Of a stretch of DNA of 64,000 bases, positions 46,501-57,542 are shown piece by piece. Below the pieces are notes generated by a model. The model did not search any database and had not been told where the DNA came from. It worked only from the letters and a program-made list of their open reading frames with translations. The translations under genes were made by a program, and so were the position numbers. Numbering within the stretch: the first letter of the stretch is position 1; each line of letters begins with the position of its first letter. Location: NCBI RefSeq assembly GCF_016545825.1, contig NC_052616.1:2852001-2916000 (forward strand), read 5' to 3'. Source of the stretch: Eucalyptus grandis (taxonomy: Eukaryota; Streptophyta; Magnoliopsida; Myrtales; Myrtaceae).

Positions 46501-48735
46501 GAGACCTTAGTTGCGTCGGTTTAGCCCACCAATTGACCAAGCAGAACTGCCGTGCCGCTGTTTTGCCCTCACGATTTCCACATCGCCGCTACTCGGCCTG
46601 AACCGACCGAGAAGACTGCCTCTCAACCGTGAGCTGAGGGCCTTGTGGTCCTGTTCCGAGCCGATCGAACCCCCTCCGGAACCCCGGAGGCCAAAGCTTG
46701 GTTGTCGTCGCTCCGCCGCCGCCAGAAATCATTAGTTTTTAATTTAGGTGAGTTAATTTCCTAAGTGTTGATTAGGGGTTAATTACATTTATCAAGTGAT
46801 GGATTAAGTTAAATATGATTAGCCAATAGCCTAGCTAGGTAAGTATTAGTTAGCTAAGTTAGTTGGGAGAGAACTAAATAGTTAGACTAGATAGTTAAGT
46901 TAGTTAGGCCATTTAGTTAGGAATTTAAATGTTCAATTAGCAAAGTAGCCTAGGAGGTTAGTGTAATAAATTAGTTTAGTTAGGTATTTAAATAGTTGAT
47001 TCAAATGGTGATCGATTGTAGCTAGTAATTAAATTTGGTAAACGGTAATTAGTTAAATAATTAATTTAAATGATTTAATTATAATTTAATTAATTATTTA
47101 ATATTTTTCGAAAATTATACCGGGATAGCCGGTGACCGGAATGTTGTGTTGATTGCAGTAGTATGCTTGATTTATGCAATTGACTATCGAATAGTGAAAT
47201 TGAGTGATGATTATTAATTTTTGGGTATTTATCTCAAATGACGTAATTTCGGTAATTAATTCGAAAATACCAAGTACCGGATTTTGATACCGAAAACTAG
47301 TTTTAAATACTATATAAATCGTGGGACTTTAAGAGATAAGTTATCCATTTACACCCAATTATTTTACCATATATTTTAATATAAAGAAAATAGGCCATGG
47401 GCACTATTTTAGTTTAGGCATTTGAGTGTAAAGCACGGTATCTTGGGCTGAAATTAGGTGAATGCATGAATGATATGAGAATCTGTCACGAGCCTTTGGG
47501 AGTAGACGATGGACGACGTTCCTTCGAAAATGCCCTAAGTCAACGGATGCCGGTTGCAATGGATGCTGGGCCGACACTCTTAAACGGAATGCCGTCTAGA
47601 TGTAGATGTTGCCGTGCTTGATGGTGCGAGACGATGCCCGGTTGTGCCGGAAGACTACTAACTGTTGAGTTGGTCGTGGCTAGTAGGTCGTAATCAATTG
47701 AGACATATGAATGATTGAAATTGAGTGATCTGATTAGGAGGCGGAATTGTGTGATGCAGTATGGGATGTACCATAACGATTTGGTCTGGTAATTGGGACC
47801 CGTGTGGTTGTGATGACATGTACACATACACATATACACATGTTGAAATGTTCCAATGATGTATGATTTCAATACAATTATATGTGAATTGAATAGTACT
47901 AACATTTAGGGAAATATTGGTGTTAAGTGGGTTTTGAGGAGATGTGATTAGAATGCACGTGGGTGTACTTTTCTCCTAATCGAGATTTAGGGAGTGAACT
48001 CATTGAGACATCTCACCCCGTTGTGGGCTAAATTTTTCAGATCCCTAAATGGAAGATTGTCAAGCAAGGTGCAGGGGTTCGCAAGAAGTGAAGTTTAGGT
48101 TTTTCTTTAGCCTCTGCCAGATGTTGACAGATCTTCCATCTAAGCTGGATAGTGGGTGATAGTTCGTCCTATGGTTATCGAAAAGTCTGACAGGGTCGTA
48201 GGGAGGGACTTTGATCCCATGGATGAGGAGCTCAGAGCGTAGATAGCCTAGAAGCTCTCCTTTTTGAAGTAGACCCATGTTACGTTAGACTTTTCTGTAT
48301 ATAAACACTGTTGTATCATAAGTGTGCTTGGTGAAAATATTATCCTACACTTCTATCCCATTTCTGTGTTATCTGGAGATTATTATTATGTTTCTGCATA
48401 TGTGTTAAAATGAATGAGTCGGCAATAATTCCTAGGATGTTGCAAAATTTTTATAGACCACTGAGGGATGTGCATGCGCTCGAAGTTTGGGTCATGACAC
48501 TCTGCTTGCAGTCCATGCACTTTTTAAGGACCCATTAGACTCACCAAGGAGGTACAAAAGATCCTAATGGAACTGGCTAATAGTGTGAGGCACTGTCGCC
48601 AATGCTCGCCCAAGATATTGTTTGATCATTTTCACGAGGCCTTGCAAGACCTAAACATCGCGATCAAATCCCAAACTAGGCTCTTCTTAGGTTCAAATGA
48701 TAACCAAACATCGAACTTGCTCACCTTGGCAAGGT
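43515..48735 (+). pseudogene. ALMT-A3 pseudogene, nearly full length, split by a giant LTR
   Basis: Recognisable pieces: exon 1 end (about 43517-43588), exon 2 (43670-43811), exon 3 (43936-44202), exon 4 (44329-44453), exon 5 (44549-44690) and the first half of exon 6 (48500-48730), all aligned with A1. Lesions include TGG to TAG in the PNWSG motif, GAG to TAG in exon 4, a deletion in the TYMRFF segment, and frameshifts. A 3451-bp solo LTR sits at the exon 6 acceptor. Just after the exon 6 half, it runs straight into the exon 1 end of the A4 copy. Confidence 0.9.
45049..48499. mobile_element. Giant solo LTR (about 3.45 kb), probably Ty3/Gypsy Del/Tekay-like
   Basis: Starts TGTGACAATATG and ends GGGTCATGACA, the TGTGAC...GTGACA-type termini I associate with Del/Tekay chromoviruses, whose LTRs can exceed 3 kb. 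It is inserted exactly between the intron 5 end and exon 6 of ALMT-A3; the uninterrupted A1 site is about 30350-30365. CTC occurs on both sides but a clean 5-bp duplication is not preserved. No gag or pol and no second LTR are present. Its open frames are shadows, and 46.0-46.7 kb is a CT-rich GC-richer part. Confidence 0.7.
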
Positions 48736-48737
48736 CC

Positions 48738-51132
48738 ATTTGGGATCGGCCGAAACTCCATTTGGGCCATGATGATTGTGGTCATGGTGCTAGAGTTCAC
48801 AACTGTTGATATTTAGAATTTTCCAGTTAATTCGGACTCGTAATGAGATTGTTTTAGCCTAATAAATCATTTTATTTTCCTCGTTGACAAGTGCAACCTT
48901 GTGCAAGAGACTTAATAGAGGATTGGGTACTCTTTTGGTAGATCCTTGGCACTTGTAATTGAGTATGTTACAATTAATTCTAGTAAGATGTTTTGAGTCG
49001 TTTTCATAGGAGCCGCAATTTTTCTCATGGGTAATTTTCGGTCCCTCGCTAGTGATTTTGTAAATTCTATCCCAAAATTCATGGTCAAATCATCGTGAGT
49101 CTGCTTACGACATTTTCTTTTTTTGCAATATTTATAGGAGCTACAACCATCAACATGAGGTTCTTTCCATACAAAAAGAAGAATTAGAACTATGAAGTTG
49201 TGATAGTCCTCTTGATGTTTAATATGATCATAGCATCGAGATATCGTGTATAAAATTTGTTGAAGACGTTGGGGAAATATCCCTATGAATTTTGATGATT
49301 TCAAAATTATCTTTGATATAATATCTATGATGATATGTGCAAATATTCGTGATAATATTTAAAAGAAGGACTCCGATGATATCCATTATTGCTATTAAGC
49401 ACGTTGGAAGCCAACTAGAATGATGTAGACTTTGACAAGATATGGACAAATAAAATAGGAGTTTGACATCATTAGAATTTGGAGGAATCATGGTCGATCT
49501 TTTATCATCATGAAATTTGTGGTAGCTGATTTGCTCAGTAATATATATATATATATATATAGTGGTTTTATTGGAGGTCAAATAGAGAGTCATTTTCATA
49601 TGGCATGTCCATTAACAGCTGATTGGTGATAATATGCACGTGCTGATTTTGAGCAATAATTGTGCAAATATTCTAACGTCGCTAGTACTTTGGGAACATT
49701 TGTCTTAACAAAGAATAGTCATTGGCAGTTGAAAAGCGCGGTATGAGAATCTAGCTCTCCCTAAGTTCAAATGATAATGCACAAGCTAGCCAGAGGAACA
49801 AAAGGCCTCCAAAGTCTCATTGCCCAATGTAAAGACGAACACTTCTACCTTAATAGAGTCAAGGACCAAAAGGGCTCAAAGCAATCAAGGGAGAATGAGA
49901 GGAAGGTCTTGACGTTGCAGTTGAGCACAATTGCCATGACAAGCCAAGAGTTCTCGGAGGCGCTCCCTTTCGCGACTTTCCTCGGCCTGCTAATTGAGAC
50001 AGTTGCCAGGCTCAAACTAGTGATTGAGGTGTTAGAGAAAATTCATTTATTGTTTTGAAACTGATAAAACATTTCCAAAAGTCTAGTCTGAAGACTTGTA
50101 GACTTAAGTACTATAGTCTAAAGAACTCCAGACTCTACCGTTAAAGTTTGAAGACCGCTAGACTTTAATCTCAAAGTCTGCCTTTACTGATAGTTTTCAG
50201 ACCGAAGAATGAAGACTTATTCAGATACAGGATTATCTTCAAGAATTCGATTCGTATGGTTTTGGAAGTCCTTATGGCTGGATATAGTACCTTATGATCA
50301 ATTATCTTTATTGGAATCAATTCGGATGATCAAATCTTTTGAAAGGCAAAAATACTTAGAATGTTCTTCTTATAGAAACCAAGATCCTGATTATATAGGC
50401 GAGCATGATTGACGGGCTTTCATCTCGATCTTCAAACGACTCGAGATCTCCTTAATTGATTTTGTCCAACGGGTAGATTGGAAAAATTCATTTGGAAAGT
50501 GCCAACGGTCGTGAAGGCATGAAGGAGTATTTAAGGCGGACTCTCAAGTTGTTCGAGGGCGTGCATAAAAGAAAATTTTCAAAGTCTGAAGCTTCCCAGT
50601 TCTTTGCTATTTCATTTGTTGAGCTTAATTTGTACTCAAAAGAGAAAGCAAACACTTGTGAGACTTTGGAAGATTATAATAGAGTTTCTACACTGCAAAG
50701 TCAAGGACGTGAGATTATAAAATCTCTTTTGATTCATAGTGAATTCCAGCTAGTGGGCTATTAGTGCAGGAGTGTTGACGTAGGCTTGATCTAAGCCGAA
50801 CCACTATATACCTTGTGTTTCTTTTCTCTTCTCTGAACTCTTTTATTCATTTGTAAATTTATTTAATTGTTGAACTTGCTCTAGTCCATTACTTTGTAGA
50901 TTCCATATCGAAAGAAAAACTATTTATAAACGTTTCCGCAAAAATTTCTTTTAGAATACCTATTCACTCACCTTTAGATGTTCTTACTAGCCCTTTCACG
51001 AGGAAGTCTATGAATTGGGCTAGGTTGCGTGCTTTAAAGAGTTTAAACATGATGATCAAATCTCTTATCACTTGTGAGTGCCTGCCTATGGATGTCTGTC
51101 ACAATGATTTGCCTTCCCATGGGGCTGAATAA
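48738..51132 (+). pseudogene. ALMT-A4 pseudogene
   Basis: Exon 1 end (about 48750-48806), exon 2 (48890-49030), part of exon 3 (49137-49268), then exon 6 second half (49776-50029 and 50999-51132) with the stop at 51130. Exons 4 and 5 are gone; 49269-49775 instead carries unrelated AT-rich DNA starting TTGGGGAAATAT with an (AT)n run at about 49542-49560, possibly part of another LTR. CAG to TAG and several indels destroy the frame. A solo LTR splits the exon 6 remnant. Confidence 0.85.
50030..50998. mobile_element. Solo LTR, Ty1/Copia-like, 969 bp
   Basis: Begins TGTTAGAGAAAATTC and ends CCCTTTCA (TG...CA). Flanks TGAGG and CGAGG agree at 4 of 5 bases, a 5-bp target duplication. Near its end GACGTAGGCTTGATC and GCCGAACCACTATATA resemble the conserved end of Copia LTRs. 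It interrupts ALMT-A4 exon 6, whose uninterrupted equivalent in A1 is about 30836-30860. Confidence 0.8.
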
Positions 51133-52499
51133 ATAGATGATCAATAAGCAGGAGAGAGACCATGGTTGATTTGGCTTGGTATCATATCCTTCCTAGGGTG
51201 AGATACATATATTGGGATCATGTTATTTATAGATTGGCGATATTGGAAACTGTTTCATTAGCAAAGAGTGCCCAGAGGAACCCAAATAACGTTACACTCC
51301 ACTATCCTTTAGGGTAAAAATAAAATTCTGGACCTTACACCAATGGAGATTGAAGCTTCACGAGGCCTAACTGAAGTATCTGCTCAACATCAATTAATCT
51401 CGACATGTATTGAACATAATTTACCCATTTTGAGGAACCCAGCATGCTTTCACTTGGCAAAATTTTGAACACTCCTAACCCTGCCTTATTTTTTAGATTT
51501 ATCAATCTCTAACAATCTGCAAAATAACAAAATTTGCGGATCCTATCATAGGGTCGGACTTGGGTGCACCTTGTTAGGTCCTAAGTGAACATGGTCTTAG
51601 ATTAATTAAATCATGTCATGTTGATGCTGACGACTAATCTAATCATCGCAATTGTTGAGAGATGGGCCCGCCTAAAGTGAATGTTTGATTGACCTTCCAA
51701 GAGTTGGTCCTACCTTATAGCCCCTCTCACCAAGATCAGACCCTCTGTCAAATTTCAACGTTTAGGATATTTGATTCGGTATGATCTCGTCATGACTTTT
51801 GCATATTTATGGTTGCAATATGACTTTAGGTAGGTTGCATGTATATATAAATACATGCAATATACATAAAATCTTGAAAGATACGGATAATCAACAGAAT
51901 TATCAAAATGTCTATATGAAGGGAAATTATCCTAGTGAAATCCCTAATTATCTCTAACATATAGACTTAAGTCCAAATGTAAATTTAGGACGATGTGTAT
52001 ACAGGAGAATATCAACAGTTTTGTCGTAATAGTTGTTAACTTATGATTAGTAGACATTAAAAATCATGAAGTAAATTTATGGAGATATTAGGGATATAAT
52101 TTGATATTTTGTTATTTTTCAAAATGGTTGATTTTCTTGTTGGATTAGATTATTTCCTTCCTTATATTCATATTGTTTGAGCATAAATAACCTTCTTAAG
52201 GATAAATACAGATGTAGCCTTTATTGATTCTTTTGAATATTCTCAAATATATATAAATATATATATATATATTAAAAGCAATTTTGCATTTTGAATTGGT
52301 CAATGATGATTGAATATCTTGAGCCTTTTCCATTTCAGTGACAGGAAAGTACGGGACTCTAACCATCATCTATAAATGAGTGCAGCAACAAATGTTTAAA
52401 AAGGAACCAAGTTAGTCTTCTCACCTTTTCACAGAAAAATAGAAGAGAAGATTCGTGGATCAATTAGGAAGTTTATGATTACAAACGACTGGGAGTTTC
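51133..52499. other. A-unit 3' flank, then B-unit upstream region
   Basis: 51133 to about 51800 aligns with the flank of ALMT-A1, without the LINE and without the nested Harbinger/fold-back complex seen there. After AT-rich sequence with an (AT)n run at about 52245-52272, 52320-52499 resembles the upstream region of ALMT-B1. Confidence 0.6.
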
Positions 52500-52860
52500 A
52501 GTGAGAGTCATGAGACTTTTTTCGCTGAGAATGTTATGAGATTTTCAGGGAAAGTGGTGGGTGTTATGATGTGGGAGATGGGCAAAGAAGATCCAAGAAG
52601 AGTGATCCACTCCATCAAATGTGCTGTGTCACCATCTCAATCGATTGGCCGAATTGTCATCTGGGCTGTCTTGTTGTCCTCCTTGAACTCACTGCAGGTA
52701 ACTTCAATCTCAGCCATGAACTTAGAAATGATCATTGCCGATATGGGCGTTCACTCTTTTTATGAACATGTGTAAGGCTTTTGCTGTTAAATTTTCTCAC
52801 TTTGCATCGTGCTCTTTTACCTTCGTTGAGGAGAATGTGGCATAAGCAATTGAAACACCA
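52500..52860 (+). pseudogene. ALMT-B2 fragment: exon 1 and part of intron 1
   Basis: Aligns with B1 exon 1 (MMWEMGKEDPRRVIHSIK) but with a large deletion and frameshifts in the membrane-segment coding part, then with B1 intron 1 to about 52850. The copy stops there and A-type sequence begins. Confidence 0.85.
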
Positions 52861-53184
52861 AATACTGCCGCAACACCAATATCTTGATAATCAGCATAAC
52901 CTTTGCTCATAATCAGCACGTGCAGATTATCATCGGTCAGTCAATGCTGTTTACGGACAAGCTGAATGAATATGACTTGCTATCTAATTTCCAAGGATAT
53001 TACTGAGAAAATCAGCTGCCAAAGACTTCATCAGAATTTATAGGGATGTTTCTCCAATACCATTGCCTAATACTGAATCACACATAATTTCCAAGAGAAT
53101 CAGAACCATTCTCACATATCCATCTTTTTAGCTTCAATTGATCATATACTCCAGACAATGTTCACTAAAGTTGGTGCAGGCAAA

Positions 53185-53580
53185 AGGATATGGCAATGGC
53201 AGCAGACTAAGCTGTGGAGAACACTATTAAGGAGTGGCTTCCTGGAAAATCTGCTGAGAAAATCAAGAGGCTTTTAGGGAAAATCTGGGGATTATGTGGA
53301 AAGTGGGTAAGGAAGATCCTAGGAGGATCATCCATTCTTTGAAAGTCGGGTCATCTTTGAGATTGGTTGTATTTGATGGAGCACTTGTCTAAAGAGATCG
53401 GACAAAAAGTCATTTGGGCCTCATGGTGCTAGATTTTCTGCAGGATGATATCTAGAATTTTCCAGCTACTCTGAGATTGTTTTAGCCTAACAGATCATTT
53501 TATTTTTGTCGGTGCAACTTTGTGCAAGGGTCTTAATAGAGGATACTCTTCTTGCTGGATCCTTGGCATTTCTAATTGGG
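53185..53580 (+). pseudogene. ALMT-A5 fragment: exon 1 and part of exon 2
   Basis: From about 52860 the sequence is A-type: upstream flank, then exon 1 (53193 on) with an immediate stop (GCAGACTAA), indels and a missing segment, and exon 2 from about 53511 (GTGCAACTTTGTGCAAGGG). At about 53575 it switches inside exon 2 to the end of a B-type exon 1. Confidence 0.85.
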
Positions 53581-55818
53581 CTGTCATTACTGTTCTTATT
53601 GTCCTTGAATTCACTGCAGGTTACTTCAATCTTAGCAAAGAACAAAGGAAATAAAAAGGAAATGACCATTGCCGATATGGGCATTCACTCTTTTTTATGA
53701 ACATGTGTTCGGCTCTTGCTGTTTAATTTTCTTCTTTTTCATCGTGTCTTCTTACTTTCGTGTAAGGAGAAGGTGCTATAAGCAGCTGAACCGCCGAGAT
53801 CAGAAAGATGAATACATCTAGGACAGATTGCGGAAATTAAATTCTAAGTAGTTATATAAGACACATCGAATCAGTCTTGACTTATTGTTCGTATGACAGG
53901 AGCAACACTACGTAAAGGGCTGAACAGGGGCATCGGGACGGTGTTAGCGGGACTGTCCCAGGTCATTGTCGAGCATCTTTGGGCACATCGGCCTATACCC
54001 AGAGCAGTGTTCATGGGATGGACAGTTTTTGTCATTGGTGAGTTCTAAGTATCAGTCATGTTAGTCGAAGTGCGTCAAACTATGCAATGCTTCTCTCTCT
54101 TTTCTCCCTCTGCAGGGGAAGTGCATTGTAAATGTCACAGGAGCTGCAGCTACCTGCATGAGGTTCGTTCCCCTTATAAAGAAACTACGATTACGGGGTC
54201 CTTTATTCATTGTGACCTTCAGTATGATACTCGTGTCCAACTACCATGTCGACAATGCAACCAAGATGATGCGAGATCGCTTTTACATGATCGCAATTGG
54301 TTGCGGAATATGTCTTTTCTTGAGTCTGCTCATCCTTCCAACCTGATCAGGTGATGACCTCTTAACTAAGCTTGAAGGACTATCCCAATCTGTAGAAGGT
54401 ACGATATGCTTCTTTTGGTTTCGGCTTGCAGTCTTGTGAAATGGTTTAAAGTCAATTGAAGTGGGTTCCTCACAGCCTGTGTTGGGGAGTACTTTCACGA
54501 TGCTCAGACAAAAGAAGTCCGAGACGAATTGTCGAAGGATTCCATCAATCAAAACTGCATCACAGTATTGGACCAAGTGCACTGATGAAACCATGGTAAT
54601 GCTCACTTAGTTTCGTGACTCTTAACTTGGAGTACGAAAAGCTGATATTTGACTATTCTTGTTGCAATTTTGCAGGCATTATATGCAAGTTGGGAGCCAA
54701 GATACCGAGGGAACTGTAACAAATCTCCATGGCAACAATATGTGAATTTCGGAGTTGCTCTATGCCGTCTTGGTTCCACGGTTATGGCTTTGTATGAAAA
54801 ATTGATTCCTCTTGGAGCTATCATCAATTCGAGAAATGTTTTCTGAAGTAGCTGTAGCCATGACTTTAACAAGCGCAGGTCTGTATCCTGTAGCGGCAAC
54901 GGTCCATAGCCCAACAATTTAGATATTTTTTCGAGGAGTTGGGTAAATCAATGCTACAGATATTCATTTATACTTCATGCGATACTGGCATATCCAATCA
55001 GAGTAAAGAATTTTCACTTTCACATTAGATTCTCAAGTGTAGATTATTTGACAGAAATTTCTACCAAATTATTACGTATCATGGACATGTTGTTTTCAGA
55101 GACTACACTCAAATTGTTAATCTATCTCCTCTAGAACCTGTTGTATATCTCTTTTTCTCCAACTGGAGCACACTTCTAGACAGCTATGATCATTTTTGTC
55201 ATTTAAAGAAACATTTCCTATTCATTGGGTCCGATCATGTTTCTTCCTCGATAATAAATTCATTTATGTAATGTAATCTTGCTAGACTCCACCATCTTTA
55301 CGTGATCTCTTGAAGGACCAGTGTACCCGTTTAGCTGGAGAGGTATCAAAAGTGTTGGTGGAACTTGCTAATAGCAGGAAGAATCGCTGCCAATTTTCTC
55401 TGGAAATGATATCCAGTCATCTCCATCTAGCTTTGCAGGGCCTCAACACCGCACTACAGTCCCAACCACAGATTCTCTCAGACTCAATAAACAGAAAGGA
55501 CTCCAGAATCTCTCTTGCGACAAGCTTTGAAGCCAATTCTTCTCCATTGCGTGAATCAAAAACCGCAAGACCTCCTGAACAAGTGCATGACATTCAGAAG
55601 GTGTCAAGGCCACAGAGGAGTAAACTTGTTATAGCTAACCTTGAGTTCTCCAAGCAGAGGCCGTGGCTAGGCTTGATCATGTTATCGAGGAAGCGGAAGA
55701 ACTAGGGAGGATAGCTCGGTTCAAGGAGCATAAAGTGGGTGATGAAGTTGTTGTGACATCTGAAAGAAGAAAATCGGACTTCGTTGGGAATCATTTCCCT
55801 CCATCGGGAACAGAATAG
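53581..55818 (+). pseudogene. ALMT-B3 pseudogene
   Basis: B-type from the end of exon 1 through the stop at 55816. Exon 2 is about 53899-54037, exon 3 about 54137-54400, exon 4 about 54476-54594, exon 5 about 54675-54800 and exon 6 about 55288-55818. Lesions: TGG to TGA in the LPTWS motif, several single-base losses in exons 3 and 4, and a deletion of about 40 bp in exon 6 removing the LPFAAFASLL coding part. Introns still align with B1, so this is a DNA-level duplicate. Confidence 0.9.
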
Positions 55819-57542
55819 TGCCCTCTGAGTTTTTGAGGCTATTTTCTTCTTATTGCAACACCTTTTAGGCATATTGTCGTCTCGACAGGGCTCTTATACA
55901 CCAAATTATATACAGATTCACCACATTCTGAAATATTTTGAATGGTCAGAACTTTAATATATTATCGATTAGCCTGGTTTGTCTCTCTTATAATAATAGT
56001 ATCAAAAACACTATTCTTATCCTCAACTAAAGTAAACTGCTTTTTAACTGACTAATCTGGTCTAGTGTCTCTCCTGTTTCTGACATGATGTTACGAATCC
56101 CGAGGACCATTTCCGACATACCAGATGAAGTATCATTCAGAAACATTAATAGTCCAAAGGATTACAGGCATCAAACCTAATCCTTCCACTCTCTTTATTG
56201 ATTCTTCATCGCATTTTCCAAGTAGTGGAGCATTTTCTTAAAGTTGATTCTCAATAACTATTCATCGATTAGTTTAGCCTCTGAAAAGAGGAGGGGCCAC
56301 ACGGTTGGTAGGGGAAGGGGAATCTATGCATCAGACGTATATTTGGGAAAGAACTTGTAAAAGGAGCAATATAGAAATGCTAGCCGAAAGATGGACGGTA
56401 ATATTTTTTATGTCCTCACTGGGCACTCTTTTAACTCTTTAAGGCGCAACTTCAGATTACTTATAATCTCTTTTGATACTGCAAATACAGAAACTCATTC
56501 TTCTAATTGATTATTTAGGACAATGACATGAGTTCTGCATAAAGTCAAAATTTGGTCCTGTTAAAGCGCCCCTGAAGAGAACGAATCTAGACCCGTTGGA
56601 GATAAATGAGACCAAAATCTTATCATATCTCTCTCTCTTTTACTGGGGTCAGAGGATATCATTCACTCAGGCACATCTTCCTGAAAGGAAAATTTCATGT
56701 CCCTTTAGGTAGAAACTCGTATTCAGATAATGTACCTAGGATCCTGTATTAAGATAGTTCAATCGTCAAAAGAACAAGAAAAGGAAATGGATAGACCTCA
56801 AATGCGGACAGAATGTTCCTCTGAAGACTATAACTGGCTTTACATCAACCTTTCAGGTAAAGGTCTTCCTTTTACTTTGTGAATGTACAGAAAACCATCA
56901 CAAGAAAGTTACAAGGGTAACAAGGGGCTTCTAGTAATGGATGTGTTTGAATTGAATAACTCCGGACGATGGATTATTCTTGAAAGGCAATAGGTACTTT
57001 ATCAGCTTCATTGTTCAATTCGGCAATTCTTTGTTACATAAACGTACACTAGCATTTAGTATTGTGTCACTCCTTTACGCCTCAAGAAATGAACAGTGAA
57101 CTTCAAACATTAACAGTTACCATATGAGACTGAGAACTTCAAGTACAAAGTAAACCACAACCTCTGGTTTGATCTATAAAAGTGATTTCCACCAGCAGGC
57201 GTACTCTTATCTAAGCTTTAACCCCATAAAGTGGAAACTGAAATGACATTACAACGGAAAGTCGAAAAAGAACAACAGATAATAAAAATCTTCACTTGGA
57301 ACATTTTTTGGAGTAACGAGGAAGGGCCTTTAGCTGCTCTAGCTTATCTCCCACTCCAAGAACCAACATAAAAAGGTGTTGTCCCGGATCAGATTCTTTT
57401 TTGTTTTAACAGGGTGGGCAAAGCTATGTGAACAGCTTTCAATCGACGGTCATGCTTAGGGGAGGACACCTTGTTGCAACCGTCGTTGCTGCGATTTATG
57501 GTTGAGTTAACCTGTCCAATCCTTCTCACTACCCTCCTCTTC
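55819..57542. other. Intergenic, B3 3' flank and NAC 3' region
   Basis: No gene or repeat recognised. The first about 150 bp match the B1 3' UTR. The end nearest NAC must hold its 3' UTR. Confidence 0.5.

Noticed and set aside
45970..46524. Open frame of 184 codons within the giant LTR
   Set aside because: Pro/Ser-rich translation of CT-rich LTR sequence; overlapping open frames in other phases and no protein motif.
49269..49775. A complete LTR retrotransposon in ALMT-A4
   Set aside because: Begins like a Copia LTR (TTGGGGAAATAT) but no matching end or target duplication could be found.
50209..50764. Two open frames within the Copia-like LTR
   Set aside because: They fall wholly within the LTR and show no gag or pol features.
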